Source: Billgrantia ethanolica (GTDB lineage Bacteria; Pseudomonadota; Gammaproteobacteria; Pseudomonadales; Halomonadaceae). From it: a stretch of 64,000 nucleotides of DNA. The position numbers were made by a program, and so were the translations under genes. Below are positions 41,677 to 49,013 of this stretch, in pieces. Numbering within the stretch: the stretch's first letter is position 1; every line of letters begins with the position of its first letter. The notes under the pieces were generated by a model, which had not been told where the DNA came from, ran no database searches, and was given only the letters and a program-made list of their open reading frames with translations. The DNA lies in NCBI RefSeq assembly GCF_021404305.1, contig NZ_JABFTX010000001.1, positions 124,001 to 188,000 on the forward strand, written 5' to 3'.

Positions 41677-42639
41677 ATGGCCGAACCGGCGCTGTCGATC
41701 CGTGGCCTGACGAAGGTCTACGGCAACGGCTTTCATGCCCTCAAGGGTATCGATCTCGACGTCGAGCAGGGGGATTTCTTCGCCCTGCTGGGCCCCAACG
41801 GGGCCGGCAAGTCCACCACTCTCGGCGTGGTGTGCTCGTTGGTGCAGAAAACCGCCGGTCGGGTCTCGATCTTCGGCATCGACATCGATCGCGACTTCGC
41901 TCGGGCCAAGTATCACCTGGGCGTGGTGCCCCAGGAGTTCAACTTCAACCAGTTCGAGAAGGTCATCGACATCGTGCTGGCTCAGGCGGGCTACTACGGC
42001 ATGCCTCGCCGCGAGGCGCTACCCCGGGCCGAGCAGCTGCTCAAGGATCTTGGCCTGTGGGACAAGCGCAACGGCAGTGCGCGCATGCTCTCCGGCGGCA
42101 TGAAGCGCCGCCTGATGATCGCCCGCGCCCTGATGCACCGCCCAAAGCTGCTGATTCTCGACGAGCCCACCGCCGGCGTCGACATCGAGCTGCGTCGCAG
42201 CATGTGGGAGTACATGCGCCGTATCAACCGCGAGGAGGGTACCACCATCATCCTCACCACCCACTATCTCGAGGAAGCCGAGAGCCTCTGTCGCAACGTG
42301 GCGATCATCAATCACGGCGAGATCGTGAGGAACACCAGCGTGCGGGAGCTGCTCGCCGAACTCGACACCGAAACCTTCCTGTTCGACCTGGCCCGCCCCG
42401 TGGAGCAGGCCCCATACGTCGAGGGCTTCGAGGTGCATAAGGTGGAGGGCGCCCAGCTCGCCGTGGTGGTACACCGCGGCCAGCGGCTCAACGACGTTTT
42501 CGCCGCCCTGGGCGAACAGGGCATCGAGGTGGTCTCCATGCGCAACCGCGCCAACCGGCTGGAGGAGATGTTCGTGTCGATGGTGGAGCAGGGCAATGAG
42601 ATGCAGCGCGAACTCGACGGAGCGGAGGTGAGCAAGTGA
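41677..42639 (+). CDS. ABC-2 type transporter ATP-binding protein (YadG-like)
   Basis: The 320-residue ATPase has Walker A GPNGAGKSTT near residue 46, signature LSGGMKRRL near 147, Walker B LLILDEPTAG and switch His in TTHYLEE. It matches YadG of E. coli (308 residues). The ATG at 41677 has AAGGA six bases upstream. Its TGA overlaps the GTG of the permease gene, which overlaps queF in turn, making a tightly coupled three-gene operon. Substrate unknown. Confidence 0.9.
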   Translation: MAEPALSIRGLTKVYGNGFHALKGIDLDVEQGDFFALLGPNGAGKSTTLGVVCSLVQKTAGRVSIFGIDIDRDFARAKYHLGVVPQEFNFNQFEKVIDIVLAQAGYYGMPRREALPRAEQLLKDLGLWDKRNGSARMLSGGMKRRLMIARALMHRPKLLILDEPTAGVDIELRRSMWEYMRRINREEGTTIILTTHYLEEAESLCRNVAIINHGEIVRNTSVRELLAELDTETFLFDLARPVEQAPYVEGFEVHKVEGAQLAVVVHRGQRLNDVFAALGEQGIEVVSMRNRANRLEEMFVSMVEQGNEMQRELDGAEVSK

Positions 42640-43409
42640 GCGCCGCTCAGATCGCCATCGCCCTGTGGACCCTGGTACTCAAGGAGATCAAGCGCTTCAC
42701 GCGGATCTGGCCGCAGACCCTGCTGCCGCCCTCCATCACCATGGCCATGTACTTCATCATCTTCGGCAGCCTGATCGGCCCGCGCATCGGCGAGATGGAC
42801 GGCTTCAGCTACATGGACTTCATCGTCCCGGGGCTGATCATGATGGCGGTGATCACCAACAGCTACTCCAACGTGGCCTCGAGCTTCTTCTCCAACAAGT
42901 TCCAGCGCAGCGTGGAGGAGATGATGGTCTCGCCCATGCCCAATTGGGTGATCCTGGCCGGCTTCGTGCTGGGCGGCATGGCCCGCGGCCTGGGGGTGGG
43001 CGCCATCGTCACCCTGGTATCGCTGTTCTTCACTCGCATCAGCGTGGCTCACCCGCTGCTGACCCTCGGCGTGGTGGTGCTCACCGCGGCGCTGTTCTCC
43101 ATTGGCGGCTTCATCAATGCGCTGCTGGCCGACAAGTTCGACGACGTCTCCATCGTGCCGACCTTCGTGCTCACGCCGTTGACCTATCTGGGCGGGGTGT
43201 TCTACTCGATCTCGCTGCTGCCGACCTTCTGGCAGAACGTCTCGCTGCTCAACCCGATACTCTATATGGTCAACGTGTTCCGCCACGGCTTTCTCGGTAT
43301 CTCCGACATCCCGGTAGGCTGGGCGCTGACGGCCATCTTCGCATTCATCATCGTGCTCTTCGCCATCGCCCTGTGGATGCTGGAACGGGGCAAAGGAATA
43401 CGTTCATGA
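42636..43409 (+). CDS. ABC-2 type transporter permease (YadH-like)
   Basis: The 257-residue protein has six hydrophobic segments (for example FIVPGLIMMAVITNSYSNVA and ALTAIFAFIIVLFAIALWML) and the ABC-2 permease pattern, like E. coli YadH (256 residues). GTG start at 42636 has an excellent GGAGGTGA seven bases before it. Its stop overlaps the queF ATG (ATGA at 43406-43409). Confidence 0.9.
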   Translation: MSAAQIAIALWTLVLKEIKRFTRIWPQTLLPPSITMAMYFIIFGSLIGPRIGEMDGFSYMDFIVPGLIMMAVITNSYSNVASSFFSNKFQRSVEEMMVSPMPNWVILAGFVLGGMARGLGVGAIVTLVSLFFTRISVAHPLLTLGVVVLTAALFSIGGFINALLADKFDDVSIVPTFVLTPLTYLGGVFYSISLLPTFWQNVSLLNPILYMVNVFRHGFLGISDIPVGWALTAIFAFIIVLFAIALWMLERGKGIRS

Positions 43410-44239
43410 ATCACCGACCCGATACGCTCGAGCATGCCCCGCTGGGGCGCGAGTCCGCCTATCCCGAGCACTACGATGCCGGGCTGCTCTATCCCATCCC
43501 CCGCGCGGCCAATCGCGCGCCGCTGGGCATCGAAGAGGGCAAACTGCCCTTCGTTGGCGAGGACGAGTGGCACGCCTTCGAGGTGAGCTGGCTCAACGCC
43601 CGCGGCAAGCCGCGGGTGGCCGTGGCACGTTTTCGTCTGCCGGCGGAGTCGCCCAACCTGATCGAGTCGAAGTCGTGGAAGCTCTACCTCAACGGCTTCA
43701 ACCAGACCCGCTTCGACAGCCGCGAACAGGTGATCGACACCCTCGAGCGTGACCTGGCCCAGGCTGCCGGGGCACCGGTCTCGGTGGAGCTGTTCGATGT
43801 CGACGACGCGGCGCTGGCGGTGTGTCGGCTGCCCGGGGAGTGCCTGGACGAGCTCGACATCGAGATCGACGCCTACTCGCCCAGCGCCGAGCACTTGAAA
43901 GTGGGGGAGGAGATCGTCGAGGAGACGCTCTACTCCCATCTGCTCAAGTCCAACTGCCCGGTCACCGGCCAGCCCGACTGGGGCAGCGTGCTGATTCGCT
44001 ACCGCGGCCCCAAGCTCGACCGCGAAGGCCTGCTGCGCTACCTGATCGGCTATCGTCAGCATCAGGACTTCCACGAGCACTGCGTGGAGCACATCTTCAC
44101 CGACCTGTTGGCCAAGGCGAAGCCGGAGCGACTGCTGGTGCTGGCGCGCTACGTGCGCCGCGGCGGGCTCGACATCAGCCCCTGGCGCGCCACCCCCGGC
44201 GAACGCCCGCCCGAGTCCCTGCGCTTGGCGAGACAGTAG
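43406..44239 (+). CDS. queF: NADPH-dependent 7-cyano-7-deazaguanine reductase
   Basis: The 277-residue enzyme reduces preQ0 to preQ1 in queuosine synthesis. It is the long, two-repeat form of QueF (E. coli 282 residues). The motif ESKSWKLYLNGFNQTR lies in the N-terminal half and the nucleophile Cys184 in KSNCPVTGQPDWGS. AAGGAA precedes the ATG. Overlap with the transporter permease gene is unusual and implies coordinated expression. Confidence 0.95.
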   Translation: MNHRPDTLEHAPLGRESAYPEHYDAGLLYPIPRAANRAPLGIEEGKLPFVGEDEWHAFEVSWLNARGKPRVAVARFRLPAESPNLIESKSWKLYLNGFNQTRFDSREQVIDTLERDLAQAAGAPVSVELFDVDDAALAVCRLPGECLDELDIEIDAYSPSAEHLKVGEEIVEETLYSHLLKSNCPVTGQPDWGSVLIRYRGPKLDREGLLRYLIGYRQHQDFHEHCVEHIFTDLLAKAKPERLLVLARYVRRGGLDISPWRATPGERPPESLRLARQ

Positions 44240-44344
44240 TCCCTTCGCAACAGTGGCTCTGTCGAAACGCTAGGCCCGGCACGACAGCCAGCGGGGCAGC
44301 TGGTAGAGTTTGATCTATTTCGACGACCTGGCATGGGAAATGGT

Positions 44345-44905
44345 ATGGACGCACTGACCCTGCTGCACGAACGCAGCTCCATGGGCAAGCTGATGGGGCC
44401 GGCCCCCGGTCCCGAGCAGATGGAGGCGATCTATCGCGCCGCGCTGCGCGCGCCGGACCACAAGGAGCTGCGTCCCTGGCGCTTCATCGAGTTCACCGGT
44501 GAGGGACTCGAGCGGCTGGGCGAGCTGTTCGCCGAGGCCGAGTACCGTGAGGACCCGGACATCGAAGATGCTGCCCTGGATGCGGCGCGCAAGAAGCCGC
44601 TGCGCGCTCCCATGGTCATCGCGGTGATCGCCAAGGTCACCCCCGATGTGTCCAAGGTGCCCAAGCTCGAGCAGGTGATCTCCGCCGGCTGTGCCGCCCA
44701 CGGCATCCTGCTCGCGGCCCATGCCCTTGGCCTTGGCGCCATGTGGCGCAGCGGCAAGTACGCCTTCGACCCCACCGTGCGCAAGGGGCTCGGGCTGGAA
44801 GAAGACGACGAGCTGATCGCCTTCCTCTATCTGGGCCAACTGGGCGGGCGCCACAAGCCCATTGCCGAGCACAATATTGGCGACTTCGTCGAGCGCTGGA
44901 CCTGA
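44345..44905 (+). CDS. Nitroreductase family protein, YdjA-like
   Basis: The 186-residue flavoprotein matches the small nitroreductase YdjA of E. coli (183 residues): MDALTLLHERSSMGKL at the start, APDHKELRPWRF near residue 36 for FMN binding, and SAGCAAHGILLAAHALG. The ATG at 44345 starts the conserved segment; an in-frame ATG at 44333 is possible. The thioesterase gene follows after 3 bases. Substrate unknown. Confidence 0.88.
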   Translation: MDALTLLHERSSMGKLMGPAPGPEQMEAIYRAALRAPDHKELRPWRFIEFTGEGLERLGELFAEAEYREDPDIEDAALDAARKKPLRAPMVIAVIAKVTPDVSKVPKLEQVISAGCAAHGILLAAHALGLGAMWRSGKYAFDPTVRKGLGLEEDDELIAFLYLGQLGGRHKPIAEHNIGDFVERWT

Positions 44906-44908
44906 CCC

Positions 44909-45412
44909 ATGCGTGAGATCGGCATACCCCACCCACGGCTGGCGCTGCCCGAGCCCGGCCAGTGCGACGAGCCGCAGGCATTTCTCGCCTGGCTGGCCGA
45001 GGCCATTCCCATGGTCGAGCACCTGGGCATTCGTGAGATGCGCTGGGAAGGGGAGAGCCTGGTGTGGGAGCTCGCGCTCGAGCCCAACCTCAACGACAAG
45101 GGCACCGGCTTCGGCGGGGCGCTCACCGCCCAGACCACCCTGCTGGGCTGGTGTTGGACCACCCTGTGGCTGCGCCAGCGCGGCTACGCCCGCGACGTCG
45201 TCGTGGCCGAAGCCAGTCAGCGCTTCCTGGCCCCCGTTACCGGCGATTACCGCATCGTCTGCGCTGCCCAGAGCGAACAGGGGCCGGCGAGCCTGGCCGA
45301 GCGACTGACGAGCCGTGGGCGCGGCCGCATCGGTCTTGTCCAGCAGCTCTGGTGCGGCGATGTGCTGTGCCTGGAAGCGCACGGCGACTACGCCGTGCTG
45401 GCCGCCGGCTGA
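44909..45412 (+). CDS. Putative hot-dog thioesterase (YiiD C-terminal domain family)
   Basis: The 167-residue protein resembles the thioesterase domain found at the C-terminus of E. coli YiiD: LEPNLNDKGTGFGGALTAQT is the conserved helix entry of the hot-dog fold, followed by DVVVAEASQRFLAPV. It starts 3 bases after the nitroreductase gene and lacks its own strong ribosome site, so it is probably coupled. Substrate unknown. Confidence 0.75.
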   Translation: MREIGIPHPRLALPEPGQCDEPQAFLAWLAEAIPMVEHLGIREMRWEGESLVWELALEPNLNDKGTGFGGALTAQTTLLGWCWTTLWLRQRGYARDVVVAEASQRFLAPVTGDYRIVCAAQSEQGPASLAERLTSRGRGRIGLVQQLWCGDVLCLEAHGDYAVLAAG

Positions 45413-45436
45413 ATGCGCTCGAACCGAAAAACCGGC

Positions 45437-45465
45437 TTGCAAACGCGTACTTAAGCCGTTAGACT
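45437..45465 (+). promoter_or_regulatory. Promoter of tRNA-Ser
   Basis: TTGCAA (45437-45442), a 17-base spacer and TAGACT (45460-45465) lie about 50 bases before the tRNA. Confidence 0.65.
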
Positions 45466-45517
45466 TTGCGCCGTTCTGACGCACATGGCGCAGCCAAACG
45501 CGTGAGAACCACAATGT

Positions 45518-45605
45518 GGAGAGGTGTCCGAGTGGTCGAAGGAGCACGCCTGGAAAGTGTGTAAGTCGAAAGGCTTCGAGGGTTCGAATCCCTCCCTCTC
45601 CGCCA
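45518..45605 (+). tRNA. tRNA-Ser(GGA)
   Basis: An 88-nt type II tRNA with a long variable arm (GTCGAAAGGC region) and encoded CCA. Acceptor arms GGAGAGG and CCTCTCC pair. The anticodon GGA is at 45552-45554. Confidence 0.96.
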
Positions 45606-45614
45606 CAGATTTCG

Positions 45615-45639
45615 AAACCCGGCTCAGCGAGCCGGGTTT
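45615..45639 (+). terminator. Intrinsic terminator after tRNA-Ser
   Basis: An 11-bp perfect stem (45615-45625 with 45629-45639), 3-base loop, followed by TTTC. Confidence 0.92.
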
Positions 45640-45702
45640 TTCGTATGCGTGACTTGAATACAGTAGCCCCGTAGCGATTGTGGTGTAGCTATTACAGCCC
45701 CG

Positions 45703-45720
45703 TGTCCGTCATTTCCTACA
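45703..45720 (+). promoter_or_regulatory. GacA-type upstream activating site, copy A (imperfect)
   Basis: TGTCCG-N6-CCTACA matches 9 of 12 fixed positions of the GacA site TGTAAG-N6-CTTACA known from pseudomonad rsm genes. It lies about 55 bases before the first GGA hairpin of sRNA A and at the same relative place as copy B. Confidence 0.6.
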
Positions 45721-45769
45721 AGCTCCCTTATCTCAGGTTAAATACAGCAGACTTCTGGGCTGCCAGACT

Positions 45770-45908
45770 GCACACCTGAGCCAGGGAGGCTCATCAGGGA
45801 TGACCGAGTCAGGACGACTCACTTCCAGGGATGCTCGAACAGGACGGTCGAGGTGGAAGAAGGGAAGCGAAGATTCAGCCCGGCTGAGAGGCCGGGCTTT
45901 CTTGTTTT
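45770..45908 (+). ncRNA. CsrB/RsmZ-family CsrA-sequestering small RNA, copy A
   Basis: About 139 nt with at least seven GGA motifs. GAGCC-AGGGA-GGCTC (45778-45792) and GAGTC-AGGAC-GACTC (45806-45820) put GGA in hairpin loops. A longer stem, CTTCCA with TGGAAG (45822-45827, 45854-45859), encloses CTCGA/TCGAG around an AGGA. Single-stranded AGGGA follows at 45861. The 3' end is an intrinsic terminator, AGCCCGGC with GCCGGGCT (45877-45884, 45891-45898), then a T-rich run. CsrB/RsmZ RNAs titrate the translational repressor CsrA/RsmA. The 5' end is a guess, and no protein-coding frame is convincing here. It is paralogous to copy B. Confidence 0.82.
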
Positions 45909-46052
45909 ATTTTGTAGCGCTTTGCGTTGGGTCTTACGGCCGATGCCAGCCATCTTGCTATCGCTGGATTGACTTAATTGTGCGTCACCAGAGGGTTACG
46001 AGAGGCAGGTTGATCGGCAAATGGCTTACTGAAGGTAAATTCTTACAGGCTT

Positions 46053-46070
46053 TGTAGGCTATTTCTTACA
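46053..46070 (+). promoter_or_regulatory. GacA-type upstream activating site, copy B
   Basis: TGTAGG-N6-CTTACA matches 11 of 12 fixed positions of the GacA site. Both copies are followed by a shared stretch (CAGGTTAA, 45734-45741 and 46084-46091) that may belong to the promoter. Confidence 0.78.
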
Positions 46071-46120
46071 AGAAAGCATATCCCAGGTTAACAGCATTTT
46101 TCTGTAAAGCTGCCATGCTG

Positions 46121-46253
46121 GTCACAAGGGCAGGAAGCCCGAAACAGGGAAGGCCGCATCAGGACGATGCAAGATCCAGGGAAGCTCGATCAGGATGATC
46201 GAGGGTGAAGCACGGAGGCGAAGATCAGCCCGGCCGAGAGGTCGGGCTCTTTT
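46121..46253 (+). ncRNA. CsrB/RsmZ-family CsrA-sequestering small RNA, copy B
   Basis: About 133 nt with six GGA motifs. Three perfect hairpins present AGGA in their loops: GGGC-AGGAA-GCCC (46128-46140), GCATC-AGGAC-GATGC (46156-46170) and CTCGATC-AGGAT-GATCGAG (46185-46203). AGGGA motifs lie between them at 46146 and 46178. The terminator is AGCCCGGC with GTCGGGCT (46227-46234, 46241-46248) followed by CTCTTTTC. Loop-displayed GGA is the hallmark of CsrA-binding decoys. Transcription start is not determined. Between the two RNAs (45909-46052) I see nothing else definite; 46254-46420 holds the leader of the next gene. Confidence 0.87.
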
Positions 46254-46420
46254 CGTTTGGGGTATGTGTTCAAAGCTCGAAAAGTCGCCTTGGAGGCGTC
46301 AATTTTTTGCTTTTGCTTTGTCGTGACAGGGTGGATGATGGGCATTCCATCACTCTAGGCTAATTTTAGCACTCTCTGCTATAAGCTATAATTTGTCGCA
46401 TATTTCTTCCAGGTGACGGG

Positions 46421-48340
46421 ATGTCCAATTCTGGCTGGCTGGTCAGCATGAGCCGTACCGCTTCTGCCGGGGCAGTGGCTGGCTTGCCGATGGCCGCCTT
46501 CGCGGCGGCAGGGGGTGGTGCACTGCCTCTCTTTCCCACGTGGGGCGGGCTCGCGCTGATGGTAGTGCTGGTGCTTGTCCTGATCGTCGCCGGGCTGGCC
46601 TATCGCCGCAGGCTGATGAAAGAGAGCGAGCGGCTGCGGGCTGGCCGGGAAGAGCTGGAGACTATTCTGGACAGCGTCGACGCTTGCATCTACGTCAAAT
46701 CGGCAGATCTGCGCTATCAGTACGTCAATCGCAAGACCGCCCAGATCATCGGGATACCGGCCGACTCGATCCTCGGCAAGACCGACTTCGACCTCTTCGG
46801 TGCGAACATGGCGGCGGACCTGCGCTTCAACGATCAACGGGTGTTGCAGCAGGGCGAGAAAGTGGTGGCCGAAGAGGGCCACGTGCTGGATACGGGCGAC
46901 ACCGTCCGTACCTATCTCTCGATCAAGCTGCCGCTGCATGCCGCCGACGGCTCGATTCGCGCGCTGTGCGGTTTCTCCACCGACGTCACCGAGTACCGTG
47001 ACATCCAGGAGAGCAAATACCGCCTGACCTATTATGATCCTCTGACCGGCCTCCCCAACCGCCGGTTGCTGCTGGACCGTCTCGACATGGTGGTCAAGGG
47101 CACGCGCCGCAGCGAGCGCTATGCGGCGTTGCTTTTCATCGACCTGGACGATTTCAAGGTCGTCAACGAGACCCAGGGCCTTTACAGCGGCGACCGGTTG
47201 TTGAGCCAGGTGGCCCGATGTCTAGAGGAGGTAGTGCGGGAGAGCGATACCCTTGCGCGTCTGGGGGCGGATGAGTTCGTCCTGCTCATTCATGATCTGG
47301 GGCTCGACGTGGAGCAGGCTGCCCATGCCGCCGAGCGTGTAGCCGAGAAGCTGCTCAGCCAGATTCTCAACGCCCGAGCCGAGGACGACCAACTGCCGAC
47401 GCTGCCGATCACTGCCAGCATCGGTATCGCGCTGTTCGCCGACGGTGACGCCAACGTCGAGGCAGCCATGCGGCAGGCGGACATTGCTCTGCAGCAAGCC
47501 AAGGCGGCTGGTGGGAATACGCTGCGCTTCTTCAATGCCGAGATGCAGGCCGACGTGATGGAGCGGGTATCGCTCGAGGCCGACCTGCACCAGGCGCTGG
47601 CACGCGATGAGCTGTGTCTGCACTATCAGGTTCAGGTGGACAGCCACGCCAGCGTGGTCGGTGTCGAGGCCCTGATTCGCTGGAACCATCCCAAGCGCGG
47701 CCTGGTCCCGCCGATGCTCTTCATCCCCCTGGCCGAAAGGAACCGGCTGATCCTGTCGATCGGCTACTGGGTGCTCGAAACGGCTTGCCGACAGCTGGCC
47801 GAGTGGGCCAGGGAGCGCGACAAGGAGAGTCTCTACATTGCAGTCAACGTCAGCTCAGTGCAATTTCACCAGTCCGACTTCGTGGATCGCGTGCAGCACG
47901 CTCTGGAAGTGACAGGGGCCGATCCGGCCCGGCTGGTGCTGGAGGTGACCGAGAGCCTGCTGATGGAGGATCCCCAGTGGGTGCGTGAGATCATGCTGCG
48001 CCTCAGCAAGCTCGGTATTCGTTTCGCCCTGGACGATTTCGGCACTGGCTTCTCATCGCTCAACTATCTGAAGCGCCTGCCCCTGCATGGTTTGAAGATC
48101 GACAAGTCGTTCGTCAACGGCGTGCTCGAAGACCCGGTGGACGCCGCCATCGTCAATACCACCATCACGCTGGCGGAGAGCCTCGGCCTGGAAGTCACGG
48201 CGGAAGGGGTCGAAAGCGAAGCTCAGCATCGCTGGTTGCTCGAGCAGGGCTGTCAGGTGTTTCAGGGCTACTATTTCGGCCGCCCGCAGGCCAGGGAGAA
48301 CCTCAAGCTGAGAGTGGCCGAGAGCTTCATCCCCACCTGA
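46421..48340 (+). CDS. PAS-GADEF-EAL protein, probable c-di-GMP phosphodiesterase
   Basis: The 639-residue protein has an N-terminal hydrophobic stretch and one transmembrane helix ([18 protein letters not shown], about 47-64), a PAS domain (75-195), a degenerate GGDEF domain and an EAL domain. The cyclase motif is GADEF (about 282-286), while the inhibitory site RESD five residues before it is kept, so the domain may bind c-di-GMP without making it. The EAL domain retains VEALIRW (about 415) and [10 protein letters not shown] (about 537) and should hydrolyse c-di-GMP. ATG at 46421 follows AGGTGA. It lies directly downstream of the two Csr-type RNA genes. Confidence 0.9.
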   Translation: MSNSGWLVSMSRTASAGAVAGLPMAAFAAAGGGALPLFPTWGGLALMVVLVLVLIVAGLAYRRRLMKESERLRAGREELETILDSVDACIYVKSADLRYQYVNRKTAQIIGIPADSILGKTDFDLFGANMAADLRFNDQRVLQQGEKVVAEEGHVLDTGDTVRTYLSIKLPLHAADGSIRALCGFSTDVTEYRDIQESKYRLTYYDPLTGLPNRRLLLDRLDMVVKGTRRSERYAALLFIDLDDFKVVNETQGLYSGDRLLSQVARCLEEVVRESDTLARLGADEFVLLIHDLGLDVEQAAHAAERVAEKLLSQILNARAEDDQLPTLPITASIGIALFADGDANVEAAMRQADIALQQAKAAGGNTLRFFNAEMQADVMERVSLEADLHQALARDELCLHYQVQVDSHASVVGVEALIRWNHPKRGLVPPMLFIPLAERNRLILSIGYWVLETACRQLAEWARERDKESLYIAVNVSSVQFHQSDFVDRVQHALEVTGADPARLVLEVTESLLMEDPQWVREIMLRLSKLGIRFALDDFGTGFSSLNYLKRLPLHGLKIDKSFVNGVLEDPVDAAIVNTTITLAESLGLEVTAEGVESEAQHRWLLEQGCQVFQGYYFGRPQARENLKLRVAESFIPT

Positions 48341-48460
48341 GGGGGAAGCGTTACGCTGTGTTTCCTCCTTTTCCTGTTGTTGCTGGGTTAAGCTGGTGCC
48401 TACATATTGCCGGTGGAGGTTCTATCCTCTGGCATGCCTACCACCACAACGGAGAGTTTC

Positions 48461-48886
48461 ATGTCCTTACGACCCTGGGTTGCCGCTGCCGTGCTGATGT
48501 TCCCGCTGACGGCGCTGGCCGATACGCCCAACATCGTGCCGGGCCAGTGGCAGTTCACCAGCACCACTTCCGTCAAGGGCGACGTGCCGATTCCCGATCA
48601 GACCGAGAGTCATCAGGAGTGTATCGTGCAGGGCGACCTCGACGATGCCGATTTCCAGTTCCTGGAAGTCGAAGAGGGCTGCGAGCTGCTCGAGCACAAC
48701 GTCTCCGCCGATGGCGTCGATTACCGCATGATCTGTCGCGCCGAAGGTGGCGAGGCCAACATCGACGGTCGCATGGACTTCCTGGGAGAGCGGGTCGAGG
48801 GTAGCGTGAACATCGACACCGAATCGCCCATGGGGCAGATGCGTCTCGAGACCGCCATCGAGGGCGAACGTCTCGGCGAGTGTTGA
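48461..48886 (+). CDS. Periplasmic DUF3617 protein
   Basis: The 141-residue protein has a signal peptide (MSLRPWVAAAVLMFPLTALA, cleavage before DTPNI). The mature part, IVPGQWQFTSTTSVKGDVPI with conserved Cys in ECIVQGD, GCELL, MICRAE and the final GEC, fits the DUF3617 family of small secreted proteins of unknown function. The ATG at 48461 has GGAGAG seven bases upstream; an in-frame start at 48407 would hide the signal peptide. Confidence 0.8.
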   Translation: MSLRPWVAAAVLMFPLTALADTPNIVPGQWQFTSTTSVKGDVPIPDQTESHQECIVQGDLDDADFQFLEVEEGCELLEHNVSADGVDYRMICRAEGGEANIDGRMDFLGERVEGSVNIDTESPMGQMRLETAIEGERLGEC

Positions 48887-48908
48887 GCGCGCGCATCGCG
48901 GGTTTCGA

Positions 48909-48936
48909 ATGAGGGCCACCCAAGGGTGGCCCTCAT
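48909..48936. terminator. Terminator hairpin between DUF3617 gene and efflux operon
   Basis: A perfect 13-bp stem (48909-48921 with 48924-48936) with a 2-base loop; it serves the DUF3617 gene, possibly also the convergent RND operon. Confidence 0.75.
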
Positions 48937-48944
48937 CGCTTCCT

Positions 48945-49003
48945 GCTTTCGGATCAGCAGCTTTCGGATCAGCAGCTTTCAGCTCAGCAGGTTCCGGTTC
49001 AGG
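48945..49003 (+). repeat. 15-bp tandem repeats
   Basis: GCTTTCGGATCAGCA occurs exactly twice (48945-48959, 48960-48974), then with two changes (48975-48989), then a degenerate fourth copy to 49003. The tract ends 10 bases before the RND stop codon and lies after the terminator hairpin. Confidence 0.9.
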
Positions 49004-49013
49004 TAGGCGGATG

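Noticed and set aside
45684..45696. TGTAGCTATTACA as another GacA site
   Set aside because: The spacing is 5 bases shorter than the 18-bp consensus; the element at 45703 aligns better with copy B.
45800..46057. 85-codon frame across the first Csr-type RNA
   Set aside because: It runs through the hairpins and terminator, has no ribosome site, and the paralogous copy does not keep the frame.
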